5,440 nucleotides of DNA from Gammaproteobacteria bacterium (lineage in GTDB: Bacteria > Pseudomonadota > Gammaproteobacteria > Pseudomonadales > Azotimanducaceae_A), in NCBI GenBank assembly GCA_002714125.1, contig PAWP01000110.1, positions 8,923 through 14,362 on the forward strand, in the 5' to 3' direction. Within the stretch, counting starts at the first letter, position 1. Each line of letters starts with the position of its first letter. The notes under the pieces were generated by a model, which saw nothing but the letters and a program-made list of their open reading frames with translations, did no database searches and was not told the DNA's origin. The translations under genes and the position numbers were made by a program. Positions 1 through 5,440 of the stretch are shown in pieces.

Positions 1-1090
1 AGAACTCCAGGATTGCGCGCCCGGAAATCTTGCCTTCGTCGAGTGCGGTCGTCGCCTCATTGATCTGATCAATGGTGTAACGCTCGGTAATCATGTGTTC
101 GAGATTAAGATCACCGTTCGCATGCCACTGCAGAAACATGGGGAAGTCCCGGTCCGGCGCACAGGAGCCACCGATACTGCCCCGAAATTGCTTCTCGCTT
201 GTGACGAAATCAATCGCCGAGAGCTCGACACTGGTGCTGGGAATACCTACCAAAACTGCGGTGCCGCCCTGGCACGCACCAAAGTGGCCACTGCGACACG
301 AGGGGCCCAGTTGCTCCATCGTTACCTTGTGCCCGATGCAGTCAAAGGCGTAATCGACTCCGGTAACCGGCATCCCGCCAATCGTGAACTGGTCTGACTT
401 GCCGGTAAGTTGATGAATTGCTTCAACCGCGTTGACGCGACCGGCGTTAATGCCGTGGGTTGCCCCAAACTCTTTCGCAAACTCCAGCTTCTTATCATCA
501 AGGTCCACGGCAATGATCGGGTCCGCGCCGCGCATCTTGGCGCCGACCACCGCGGAAAGCCCAACGCCACCCACACCGAAGATCGCGACCGACTCGCCCT
601 TCTGCACGTCGGCCGTGTTGATCACGGCGCCAGCCCCAGTCATGACCGCGCAGCCGATGATCGCGGTGACGTCACGTTTGATGTCCGGCGACGCTTTCAC
701 CACGTACTGCTGGTCACAGATAGTGTTGTCTGCCCAGGTGAAAACGTTCTGCGACATGGCGGTCCCGCCCGCTACATCGAGCGACGCCGGGGTTGGCAGC
801 GCACCTGCCACCACCGAGTCCCGGGGCACCCAGGTCACCAGCACGGTATCGCCTTCATCGACGTGAGTTACCGCACTGCCCTTCTTTAAAACGACTCCGG
901 TCGCCTCGTGCCCTAGCAGAATCGGGCTACGGCGCGGGTGGTGCATCTGGTGCAACTGCGAGTGACATATACCGGAGGCATATTGCTTGACAACAACCTC
1001 GTTGGGTCCGGGGTCCCGCAGCATGATCTCCTGAATCTCTAGCGGGCCCTCTTGCTGTGGTACTACAACGACGCGTGCTTGTGTTCCCAT
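1..1090 (-). CDS. Zinc-dependent alcohol dehydrogenase (medium-chain MDR family), 3' end cut by window edge
   Basis: Probable cytoplasmic NAD-dependent oxidation of an alcohol to an aldehyde or ketone; the substrate is unknown. The 363 visible residues are close to full length for the family. They end in GRAILEF, and the next codon begins with T, so the stop may be the very next codon. The GroES-like catalytic domain has the expected zinc ligands: Cys42 in SGICHSQL, His61-Glu62 in GHEATG, and Cys147 in IIGCAVMTGAG. The Rossmann domain has GVGGVGL at 172-178, and Asp196 closes beta-2 in IIAVDLDD, which favours NAD over NADP. The lobe that normally holds four structural-zinc cysteines (about residues 86-118) has none, so only the catalytic zinc is expected. 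The ATG at 1090 has a good GGAG (1097-1100) six nt upstream. It lies 43 nt downstream of the SDR gene on the same strand, which suggests cotranscription. Family assignment is firm; substrate and exact subfamily (class III-like or NDMA-dependent-like) are open. Confidence 0.92.
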   Translation of the reverse strand, partial: MGTQARVVVVPQQEGPLEIQEIMLRDPGPNEVVVKQYASGICHSQLHQMHHPRRSPILLGHEATGVVLKKGSAVTHVDEGDTVLVTWVPRDSVVAGALPTPASLDVAGGTAMSQNVFTWADNTICDQQYVVKASPDIKRDVTAIIGCAVMTGAGAVINTADVQKGESVAIFGVGGVGLSAVVGAKMRGADPIIAVDLDDKKLEFAKEFGATHGINAGRVNAVEAIHQLTGKSDQFTIGGMPVTGVDYAFDCIGHKVTMEQLGPSCRSGHFGACQGGTAVLVGIPSTSVELSAIDFVTSEKQFRGSIGGSCAPDRDFPMFLQWHANGDLNLEHMITERYTIDQINEATTALDEGKISGRAILEF

Positions 1091-1133
1091 ATTAGTCTCC
1101 GTTTTCCGTTCAATCAGTTCAAGATGCCCTGAC

Positions 1134-1919
1134 TCAGACGGGCGTGCCCCCAGGCATGCTTGCAATCTTGCCGGAAAGCCGGCGCATGCCGTTCAGCCAG
1201 CGTTCGATGTCGCCGGTATGTCGCTCCATCCAGGTTTGTGCCACCGGGTCGGTAAGAATAAGAAACGACTCATCGCGCACCGCGTTAACAACCATAACAG
1301 CCACTTCATCCGGCTCTTTTACGTCACCCACAGCCCCAGAGCTCGCAATCCCCCCGCTCAGCATGGGCGTATTGACCCCCAGCGGCGCCAGCATCGATAC
1401 CCGAATGCCCTGCTCGTGGTAGGTAATGGCCAGCCATTCGGCGAGCCCGACAACGGCGTGTTTCGTGACCGCATATGGAATGTTGCCAGGAGTCGTCAAA
1501 ATCCCCGCCATCGACGCCGTATGCAACAGATACCCTTCGCCGCGTTGGAGCATCCCTGGCAGCACCGCCCGCACCGCATATACATGCGCCATCACATTGA
1601 CATCCCACTGCGACTGCCAGACATCCATAGCGGTTTCAAGCGGATCGCCACCAGAGGCAATACCGGCATTGCTATAGAAAACCTCTATTGGACCAAAGTG
1701 TTTTTCGGCGTCCCTGACCAACGCGTTAACCGAGGCTTCATCACCTACGTCACACGCGATAGCAAGACCATCAATCTCACTCGCGACCGTCGTGGCACCG
1801 TCCCCGTCGATGTCAGCTACCACCACCTTTGCACCCTCATGGGCAAATGCCCGCGCGGTCGCGGCTCCAATGCCGCTTGCAGCGCCGGTAATCACAGCTA
1901 CACGTTTGTTCAGTTCCAC
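1134..1919 (-). CDS. Short-chain dehydrogenase/reductase (classical SDR)
   Basis: Cytoplasmic NAD(P)-dependent oxidoreductase acting on a hydroxyl/keto group; substrate not determinable. All classical SDR motifs are present. In numbering from an upstream TTG at 1928 they are: cofactor loop TGAASGIG (14-21), Asp39 after beta-2 in VVVADID (NAD preference), CDV at 59-61, SNAG at 86-89, and catalytic Asn111, Ser139, Tyr152 and Lys156 (Y-x3-K). The LAPLGVNTPM stretch matches the usual P-G-x-x-x-T-P region, with Leu next to the Pro. Length (261 aa from the GTG, 264 from the TTG) is typical. I prefer the GTG at 1919: it gives a normal N-terminus (M-E-L-N-K-R then the first beta strand), and the GAGG at 1931-1934 is 11 nt away, whereas the TTG would be only 2 nt from it. 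It sits between two alcohol dehydrogenases on the same strand, 43 nt before one and 156 nt after the other, so it is probably part of the same oxidative pathway. Confidence 0.95.
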   Translation of the reverse strand: MELNKRVAVITGAASGIGAATARAFAHEGAKVVVADIDGDGATTVASEIDGLAIACDVGDEASVNALVRDAEKHFGPIEVFYSNAGIASGGDPLETAMDVWQSQWDVNVMAHVYAVRAVLPGMLQRGEGYLLHTASMAGILTTPGNIPYAVTKHAVVGLAEWLAITYHEQGIRVSMLAPLGVNTPMLSGGIASSGAVGDVKEPDEVAVMVVNAVRDESFLILTDPVAQTWMERHTGDIERWLNGMRRLSGKIASMPGGTPV

Positions 1920-1930
1920 AGCATTCAAGG

Positions 1931-1934
1931 CCTC
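1931..1934 (-). promoter_or_regulatory. Probable ribosome binding site (GAGG) deciding the SDR start
   Basis: GAGG on the minus strand is the only Shine-Dalgarno-like core just upstream of the SDR gene. It is 2 nt from the in-frame TTG (1928), 6 nt from an out-of-frame ATG (1924), and 11 nt from the in-frame GTG (1919). The spacing fits the ATG best, but that frame does not encode the SDR. The GTG is the more plausible real start; an in-frame TAA at 1938-1940 rules out anything further upstream. Confidence 0.45.
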
Positions 1935-2075
1935 ACGTTAGGGTTCATTACATTTGCGACGCCAGTCTGTTGTACCTAGCTCGCACATGATCCACGCCTA
2001 CGCAACAGTCCACGGCCAACGCCACCGAATGGCCAGACGCCACATCGCAGTCGGTCGCGTCAGACTTTCCACACG

Positions 2076-3158
2076 CTAGCGCCAGGGCTCCACAATAATC
2101 TTCGCATGCTTCTCCGGGTCACCGAGGTCGTTGAACGCATGTGCAACCCCTTCCACGCCGACCTTACCCGTAATCAGCGTTTCACATTCGATGCGGCCGT
2201 CCGCGATCATGCCGAGCGTTGCCTCAAATTCAGGCGCTGTATAAGCCAACACAAACTGCAGATTGAGCTCGCGAACTATGCCGTAAAAAGGCTGAAAGCG
2301 ATCCTCTTCCATACAAACGCCCACCACAACAATACGTGTGGCCGAAGGTGCACCCAGCATCATTTGGTCAATGACCCCTGGCACGCCTACGCATTCGAAG
2401 TACACCGCCTGAGGCAGGGTGACACCGCCGGTCAATGGATTCGGTGGCACGTCCAACTCAATTGCGCGTGCTTCCGCTGCGGCCTGCCAGCTCTCATAAG
2501 GCGAGTGCTCAGCCGGATCTATGACCACATCCGCGCCCAACTTTTCGGCCAGAGCCCGCCGCGCACTAGAATAGTCCGCGACAATGATGGGTCCGAGCCC
2601 CTTCAGTTTCAGCGCCGTGATCACAGCGAGCCCGACCGGGCCGCAGCCCACCACCAGGGGGATCTCATCGCCTTCGATCCTTGCTTTCTCGACCGCGTGG
2701 TATCCAACTGCCATAGGCTCAGTCAACGCAGCCATGTCGGTAGGCAGACCATCAGGTACCGGCAACAGCATCCCGTCCGTCAGTAGCATCTGTTCGCCAT
2801 AACCACCAGGGGCGTCGTTTGAGTACCCAACAGAGCTGACCCCGTCGGGGCCAGCAAGCATCGGCACGCTGCAGGCGCGAGTGCCGGGCGTCAGTGTCTT
2901 TGCAGAACCTGGCCCGTAGTCCAGGACCTCCACACAGAACTCGTGCCCCATGACGATATCGCGACTTAGGTCCATACCAAAGCCAGCACAAGCTCTGTCT
3001 GAGAGCTCCACCATCGAATGTGCGTGCTGCAGGGCATGCAGATCTGAACCGCAAATCCCACATGCCAGGGTCTTGACCAAAACCTGGCCAGGACCCGGAG
3101 TGAGATCCGGGAGCTCATCAACAACGAGTTTGCTGTTACGCATAATAGCTGCGCGCAT
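2076..3158 (-). CDS. Zinc-binding alcohol dehydrogenase (medium-chain MDR family, sorbitol/threonine-dehydrogenase-like)
   Basis: Probable cytoplasmic NAD-dependent dehydrogenase for an alcohol or polyol-like substrate; the natural substrate is unknown. From the ATG at 3158 the protein is 360 aa, normal for the family. Catalytic-zinc residues are Cys36 in GICGSDLH and His72-Glu73 in GHEF. Glu147 lies in a TEPMAVGYHAV stretch, the position used as a ligand in sorbitol dehydrogenase-like enzymes. The Rossmann motif is GCGPVG (171-176), and Asp195 ends beta-2 in IIVADYSS, favouring NAD. The structural-zinc cysteine lobe is absent; residues 94-120 instead form a short loop rich in Gly, Ser and Pro. 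I chose the start at 3158 because MRAAIM opens the first beta strand as in relatives. The alternative ATG at 3197 adds 13 basic residues and lies inside an inverted repeat. Neither start has a strong ribosome binding site. It is first of three leftward genes and divergent from the acyl-CoA dehydrogenase. The family is firm; the exact reaction is not. Confidence 0.93.
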   Translation of the reverse strand: MRAAIMRNSKLVVDELPDLTPGPGQVLVKTLACGICGSDLHALQHAHSMVELSDRACAGFGMDLSRDIVMGHEFCVEVLDYGPGSAKTLTPGTRACSVPMLAGPDGVSSVGYSNDAPGGYGEQMLLTDGMLLPVPDGLPTDMAALTEPMAVGYHAVEKARIEGDEIPLVVGCGPVGLAVITALKLKGLGPIIVADYSSARRALAEKLGADVVIDPAEHSPYESWQAAAEARAIELDVPPNPLTGGVTLPQAVYFECVGVPGVIDQMMLGAPSATRIVVVGVCMEEDRFQPFYGIVRELNLQFVLAYTAPEFEATLGMIADGRIECETLITGKVGVEGVAHAFNDLGDPEKHAKIIVEPWR

Positions 3159-3298
3159 CGTAATGACTCGGTTTCGGCGTAGGCCATACCATGCCACGCC
3201 GAAGCCGGATGTACAGTAGTTATCTCCGCCGCAACATCGTCACACAGGCATGACCCGTTGGGTTACGCTCGGCCCATCCGCAGGGATGGAGACATCAG
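3159..3298. promoter_or_regulatory. Divergent intergenic region, presumed to hold promoters for both flanking genes
   Basis: These 140 bp separate the leftward alcohol dehydrogenase from the rightward acyl-CoA dehydrogenase, so promoters for both must lie here or just inside the genes. I cannot point to convincing -35/-10 boxes on either strand. The rightward gene has a clear GGAGA (3288-3292) ahead of its ATG. The main visible structure is the inverted repeat at 3169-3207, close to the leftward gene. A shared regulator acting on both directions is plausible but inferred. Confidence 0.5.
3169..3207. repeat. Imperfect inverted repeat, 12 bp arms, candidate operator or leader hairpin
   Basis: The left arm is CGGTTTCGGCGT (3169-3180) and the right arm ACGCCGAAGCCG (3196-3207), with a 15 bp spacer. 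The arms match at 11 of 12 positions, the exception being a T opposite a C-type position that could pair as G-U in RNA. The centre lies about 30 bp upstream of the leftward dehydrogenase start at 3158. As DNA it has the size and symmetry of an operator for a dimeric regulator. As minus-strand RNA it would form a GC-rich stem ending about 10 nt before that start codon. There is no T-tract, so it is not a classical terminator. If translation began at 3197, most of it would be coding instead. Confidence 0.6.
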
Positions 3299-4465
3299 AT
3301 GAGTGATCTCGGCGCTTTTCGCGAAAGGGCCCGCGACTGGCTTGAGGCCAACTGCCCCGCGAGCATGCGCGGTCCAGGCGTGGTTGCGGACTCAGGGACG
3401 AGGTTCCCGATCAAGGATCCCTATGCACAACTCTGGCTGGATCGCTGCGCCGAGCAAGGCTGGACCGTACCCACGTGGCCAGTCGCCTACGGGGGCGCCG
3501 CACTAAGCACGGATGAATACATTGTGCTGCTTGACGAGATGAAGCGGATCAAGGCCAGATCCCCACTCGGGGGCATGGGTGTTGGGCTGATTGGTCCAAC
3601 CCTAATTGAATACGGTACAGAAGATCAGAAAACACGGCACCTGCCCCGCATTGCCAGGGGCGAAGTGCGCTGGTGCCAGGGGTACAGCGAACCGGGCGCC
3701 GGTTCCGACCTTGCCAGCCTGCAAACCAAAGCGGTGGCTGAAGGGGATACCTACATCATCAACGGCCAGAAAGTGTGGACTTCGGGCGCGCATCGCTCAG
3801 ATTGGATGTTCTGCCTGGTTCGAACAGACCCTGACGCACCCAAGCACGAGGGTATCAGCCTGCTCCTGCTCGACATGGATCAGCCAGGTGTCATGACGAA
3901 GCCTATCCGCCTAATCAGCGGCGACTCGCCATTCTGCGAGACGTTTTTTGACAACGCTGTGGCGCACAAAGATGACCTTGTTGGAACGCTGAACCGCGGC
4001 TGGACGGTTGGCAAACGACTCCTCCAGCACGAACGCTCGGGGATGCAGAATCTTGCGGGTGGCTCAGTTGCTGCACCCAGCGCCGTTGAGACTATGCGGG
4101 TTCTGCTGGCCCGCTACGGTCGTCAGCCCGACCACGTGGATCGGCTGGTCAGCTTCGACATGCGTCAGCGCGCATTCCGGCTGACACAGCGACGTACGGT
4201 GGCGGAGTCTGACGATGGCAAAACGCCCGGTGCCCAGACTTCGATCTTCGAACTTTGCCAGGCTGAGTTGGAGAAGGAGGAGACCGATCTCAAAGCGCGG
4301 ATGATGGGCAGCCAGGGACTAGGCTGGGACGGCACGGGCTTTACCGACGAGGAGATTGCCCTGACGCGCGACTGGCTGAGCCGTAAGAGGCGCTCAATCG
4401 CGCGTGGGTCGAACGAGATTCAGATGAATATCATCGCCAAACGAGTACTCGCGCTACCCGATTAG
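3299..4465 (+). CDS. Acyl-CoA dehydrogenase (FadE-like, FAD-dependent)
   Basis: Flavoenzyme that introduces the alpha,beta double bond into an acyl-CoA and passes electrons to electron-transfer flavoprotein; cytoplasmic. Its 388 aa are normal for the family. Visible regions in order: helical N-terminal domain (about 1-120) with the GWTVPTWPVAYGG segment typical of bacterial FadE proteins; middle beta domain with YSEPGAGSD (129-137) and the WTSGAH flavin-contact segment (160-165); C-terminal helical domain with HERSG at 244-248 and a final segment ARGSNEIQ (368-375). Where medium-chain acyl-CoA dehydrogenase has Glu376, this protein has Arg369. Glu245 in the HER motif aligns by eye with the helix-G Glu used as base by isovaleryl-CoA dehydrogenase. 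The ATG at 3299 has GGAGA (3288-3292) six nt upstream. It is transcribed alone in the window, divergent from the dehydrogenase genes, with no clear terminator after the stop. Chain length and branching preference cannot be told. Confidence 0.95.
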   Translation: MSDLGAFRERARDWLEANCPASMRGPGVVADSGTRFPIKDPYAQLWLDRCAEQGWTVPTWPVAYGGAALSTDEYIVLLDEMKRIKARSPLGGMGVGLIGPTLIEYGTEDQKTRHLPRIARGEVRWCQGYSEPGAGSDLASLQTKAVAEGDTYIINGQKVWTSGAHRSDWMFCLVRTDPDAPKHEGISLLLLDMDQPGVMTKPIRLISGDSPFCETFFDNAVAHKDDLVGTLNRGWTVGKRLLQHERSGMQNLAGGSVAAPSAVETMRVLLARYGRQPDHVDRLVSFDMRQRAFRLTQRRTVAESDDGKTPGAQTSIFELCQAELEKEETDLKARMMGSQGLGWDGTGFTDEEIALTRDWLSRKRRSIARGSNEIQMNIIAKRVLALPD

Positions 4466-4485
4466 GCCAACGTAGAAAGAACCAT

Positions 4486-4693
4486 CTATTTAGAAAGCTC
4501 AGCGTCGAACACCACAACAACACCAATGCCGGTAGCACTTGCAGCATCGCTGAAAATGACGGCGTAAGTGCCAATGGGCAATGAGCCCACAATAGCCACC
4601 AGCCTACACAACAACACGCGTCGAGAGGTTATTGAGTTGGGAGCCAGCCGTTTGGGACGAGTCCTCATTCGGCTCCGGGAAGAGTTCTGCGAT
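4486..4693 (-). pseudogene. Decayed remnant of a repetitive surface-protein C-terminal domain (tentative)
   Basis: Two adjacent minus-strand reading frames carry pieces that resemble, from memory, a tandem domain common in large secreted or surface proteins. In that domain a repeat opens with an N-x-S-T-R-G segment and closes with PGAYTAIV...TGVALVEVYDL. The frame ending at TAG 4604-4606 reads AGSQLNNLSTRVVV (4607-4648). The neighbouring frame reads LVAIVGSLPIGTYAVIFSD and then TGIGVVVVFDAELSK before a TAG at 4486-4488. The intervening roughly 70-90 residues expected between the opening and closing segments are missing, and the frame changes at about 4600-4607. Both features fit a deletion plus frameshift. 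No start codon with a credible ribosome binding site, no signal peptide and no intact partner domain are seen upstream. It could instead be chance similarity in noncoding DNA. Confidence 0.45.
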
Positions 4694-4886
4694 CCCATGC
4701 AAGCCGCAACCCCAGCCCACCAAGAATCGCGGTGCAACCCCGACTAGAGCGTCACCAGCAATGCCGTCCATACTGTGTTGAGCGGATCGAACATGTCCGG
4801 CATTTGCGCCGCATGGGCTGCATACGCAGGCACGCTTTGGCGCGTGGTAAAGTGCGTACATCATCTAAAACCGGCGTAAAGACCGG
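4694..4886. other. Intergenic stretch with no recognisable gene
   Basis: Together with the remnant at 4486-4693 this makes a 421 bp gap between the acyl-CoA dehydrogenase and yejB. The open frames crossing it on both strands give compositions rich in Arg, Cys and His with no recognisable motif, so I call none of them a gene. A promoter for yejB is expected near its right end, but I could not identify convincing boxes. If the surface-protein remnant once extended further upstream on the minus strand, its decayed body would lie here. Confidence 0.5.
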
Positions 4887-5440
4887 ATGGCTCAGTACAT
4901 ACTCAAACGCCTGTTGTTGATCCTACCGACGCTGTTCGGGATCATGGTCATCAACTTTGTAATTGTGCAGTTCGCACCCGGCGGGCCTGTAGAGCAGGCG
5001 CTCGCCCAAGCCACCGGTTTCGGGTCGTTCTCGAGTACAGCCTCCGTTTCATCCGTCGAAAGCATGGGAACCGCCGGGGAATCCGGCTATACCGGCGACT
5101 CCGGCCTGGACCCGGACATGATTGCGCGCATCGAGAAGCAGTTTGGCTTCGATAAGCCCGCACATGAGCGGTTTTTCCTGATGATGGCCAACTACCTGGT
5201 GCTCGATTTCGGTGTCAGCTACTTCCAGGACCGACCCGTCACCGAAATCGTGGGAGAGCGAATCGGGGTCTCCATCTCGCTTGGGCTATGGGCGTTGGTG
5301 CTGATCTATCTCATATCAGTGCCACTTGGCGTGGCGAAAGCGACCCGGGACGGCGAGCGCTTCGATCTCTGGACAAGTGCCGCCGTATTCATTGCATACG
5401 CAGTACCTGGCTACCTCGTCGCAATCATTCTGATTGTCTT
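4887..5440 (+). CDS. yejB: Oligopeptide/microcin C-type ABC importer permease YejB, 3' end cut by window edge
   Basis: First of two inner-membrane permease subunits of the YejABEF importer, which takes up peptides and, in Escherichia coli, microcin C. Only 184 residues are visible, about half of the protein. The N-terminus MAQYILKRLLLILPTL starts a membrane helix (about 8-28), followed by VQFAPGGPVEQAL, the usual opening of Dpp/Opp/Yej-type permeases. A Ser/Gly-rich periplasmic insert (about 44-72) and then GLDPDMIARIEKQFGFDKPAHERF (split here only by its key residues: GLDP 73-76, FGFDKP 86-91, HERF 93-96) closely match E. coli YejB as I remember it and set it apart from OppB and DppB. Two further helices lie at about 129-149 and 162-184. 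The ATG at 4887 is the first start after an in-frame TAA (4866-4868), but its ribosome binding site is weak (AAAGA). No yejA is directly upstream; the other subunits would be expected downstream, outside the window. Confidence 0.9.
   Translation, partial: MAQYILKRLLLILPTLFGIMVINFVIVQFAPGGPVEQALAQATGFGSFSSTASVSSVESMGTAGESGYTGDSGLDPDMIARIEKQFGFDKPAHERFFLMMANYLVLDFGVSYFQDRPVTEIVGERIGVSISLGLWALVLIYLISVPLGVAKATRDGERFDLWTSAAVFIAYAVPGYLVAIILIV

Noticed and set aside
410..889. Long plus-strand open frame of 159 codons inside the first alcohol dehydrogenase region
   Set aside because: It is antisense to a clear zinc alcohol dehydrogenase with intact motifs, and its translation is rich in His and Arg with no recognisable domain.
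1218..1979. Plus-strand open frame of 253 codons opposite the SDR gene
   Set aside because: The minus strand encodes a complete SDR with every catalytic motif. The plus-strand translation has no domain and the skewed Arg/His/Pro composition of an antisense shadow.
2014..2034. GGCCA...TGGCC inverted repeat between the second alcohol dehydrogenase and the SDR, considered as a terminator
   Set aside because: Arms are only 5 bp with an 11 bp loop and no following T-tract; at this GC content such a pair is expected by chance.
2106..2786. Plus-strand open frame of 226 codons opposite the second alcohol dehydrogenase
   Set aside because: Antisense shadow of a protein with full zinc-binding and Rossmann motifs; its Arg/His/Gln-rich translation has no recognisable family.
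3274..3289. CCATC...GATGG short hairpin overlapping the ribosome binding region of the acyl-CoA dehydrogenase
   Set aside because: A 5 bp stem is weak and common by chance; there is no sign of a conserved regulatory structure.
4466..4500. Possible terminator after the acyl-CoA dehydrogenase stop
   Set aside because: There is no GC-rich stem followed by a T-run; the stretch is merely A-rich with a short AGAAAG direct repeat.
4732..4920. Plus-strand open frame of 62 codons overlapping the yejB start
   Set aside because: It is Arg/Cys/His-rich, has no motif, and overlaps the well-supported yejB N-terminus in another frame.

Overview
The window looks like chromosomal DNA from a Gram-negative, moderately GC-rich bacterium (high fifties percent GC by eye). 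It is most likely a pseudomonadotan, perhaps a marine gammaproteobacterium. The case rests on a YejB-type permease of an inner-membrane peptide importer and on a catabolic oxidoreductase set typical of lipid- or terpenoid-degrading proteobacteria. The lineage is an inference; there is no rRNA or other marker gene.

Layout. From the left edge to about 3158, three genes read leftwards, and the transcription order is zinc-type alcohol dehydrogenase 2 (2076-3158), short-chain dehydrogenase/reductase (1134-1919), then zinc-type alcohol dehydrogenase 1 (1-1090, cut by the window edge within about one codon of its probable stop). The last two are 43 nt apart and are probably cotranscribed. A 140 bp divergent intergenic region (3159-3298) carries a 12 bp-arm imperfect inverted repeat. 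Rightwards from it runs an acyl-CoA dehydrogenase (3299-4465). Next come 421 bp without an intact gene; on the minus strand this stretch holds what I read as the decayed, internally deleted remnant of a repetitive cell-surface protein domain. Last is the 5' half of yejB (from 4887), the first permease subunit of an oligopeptide/microcin C-type ABC importer, which runs off the right edge.

How the genes could work together. The two alcohol dehydrogenases and the SDR are NAD(P)-dependent alcohol/aldehyde/ketone oxidoreductases, and the acyl-CoA dehydrogenase performs alpha,beta-desaturation of a CoA thioester. Together they suggest oxidative catabolism of an alcohol-containing substrate that enters a beta-oxidation-like route. 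The substrate cannot be read from the sequence. The yej gene is probably an unrelated neighbouring operon.

I see no tRNA, rRNA, CRISPR array, insertion sequence or phage element, and no convincing new multi-gene system. The observations most worth checking are the decayed surface-protein domain, the divergent-promoter palindrome, the absence of a structural-zinc lobe in both alcohol dehydrogenases, and an Arg where medium-chain acyl-CoA dehydrogenase has its catalytic Glu.
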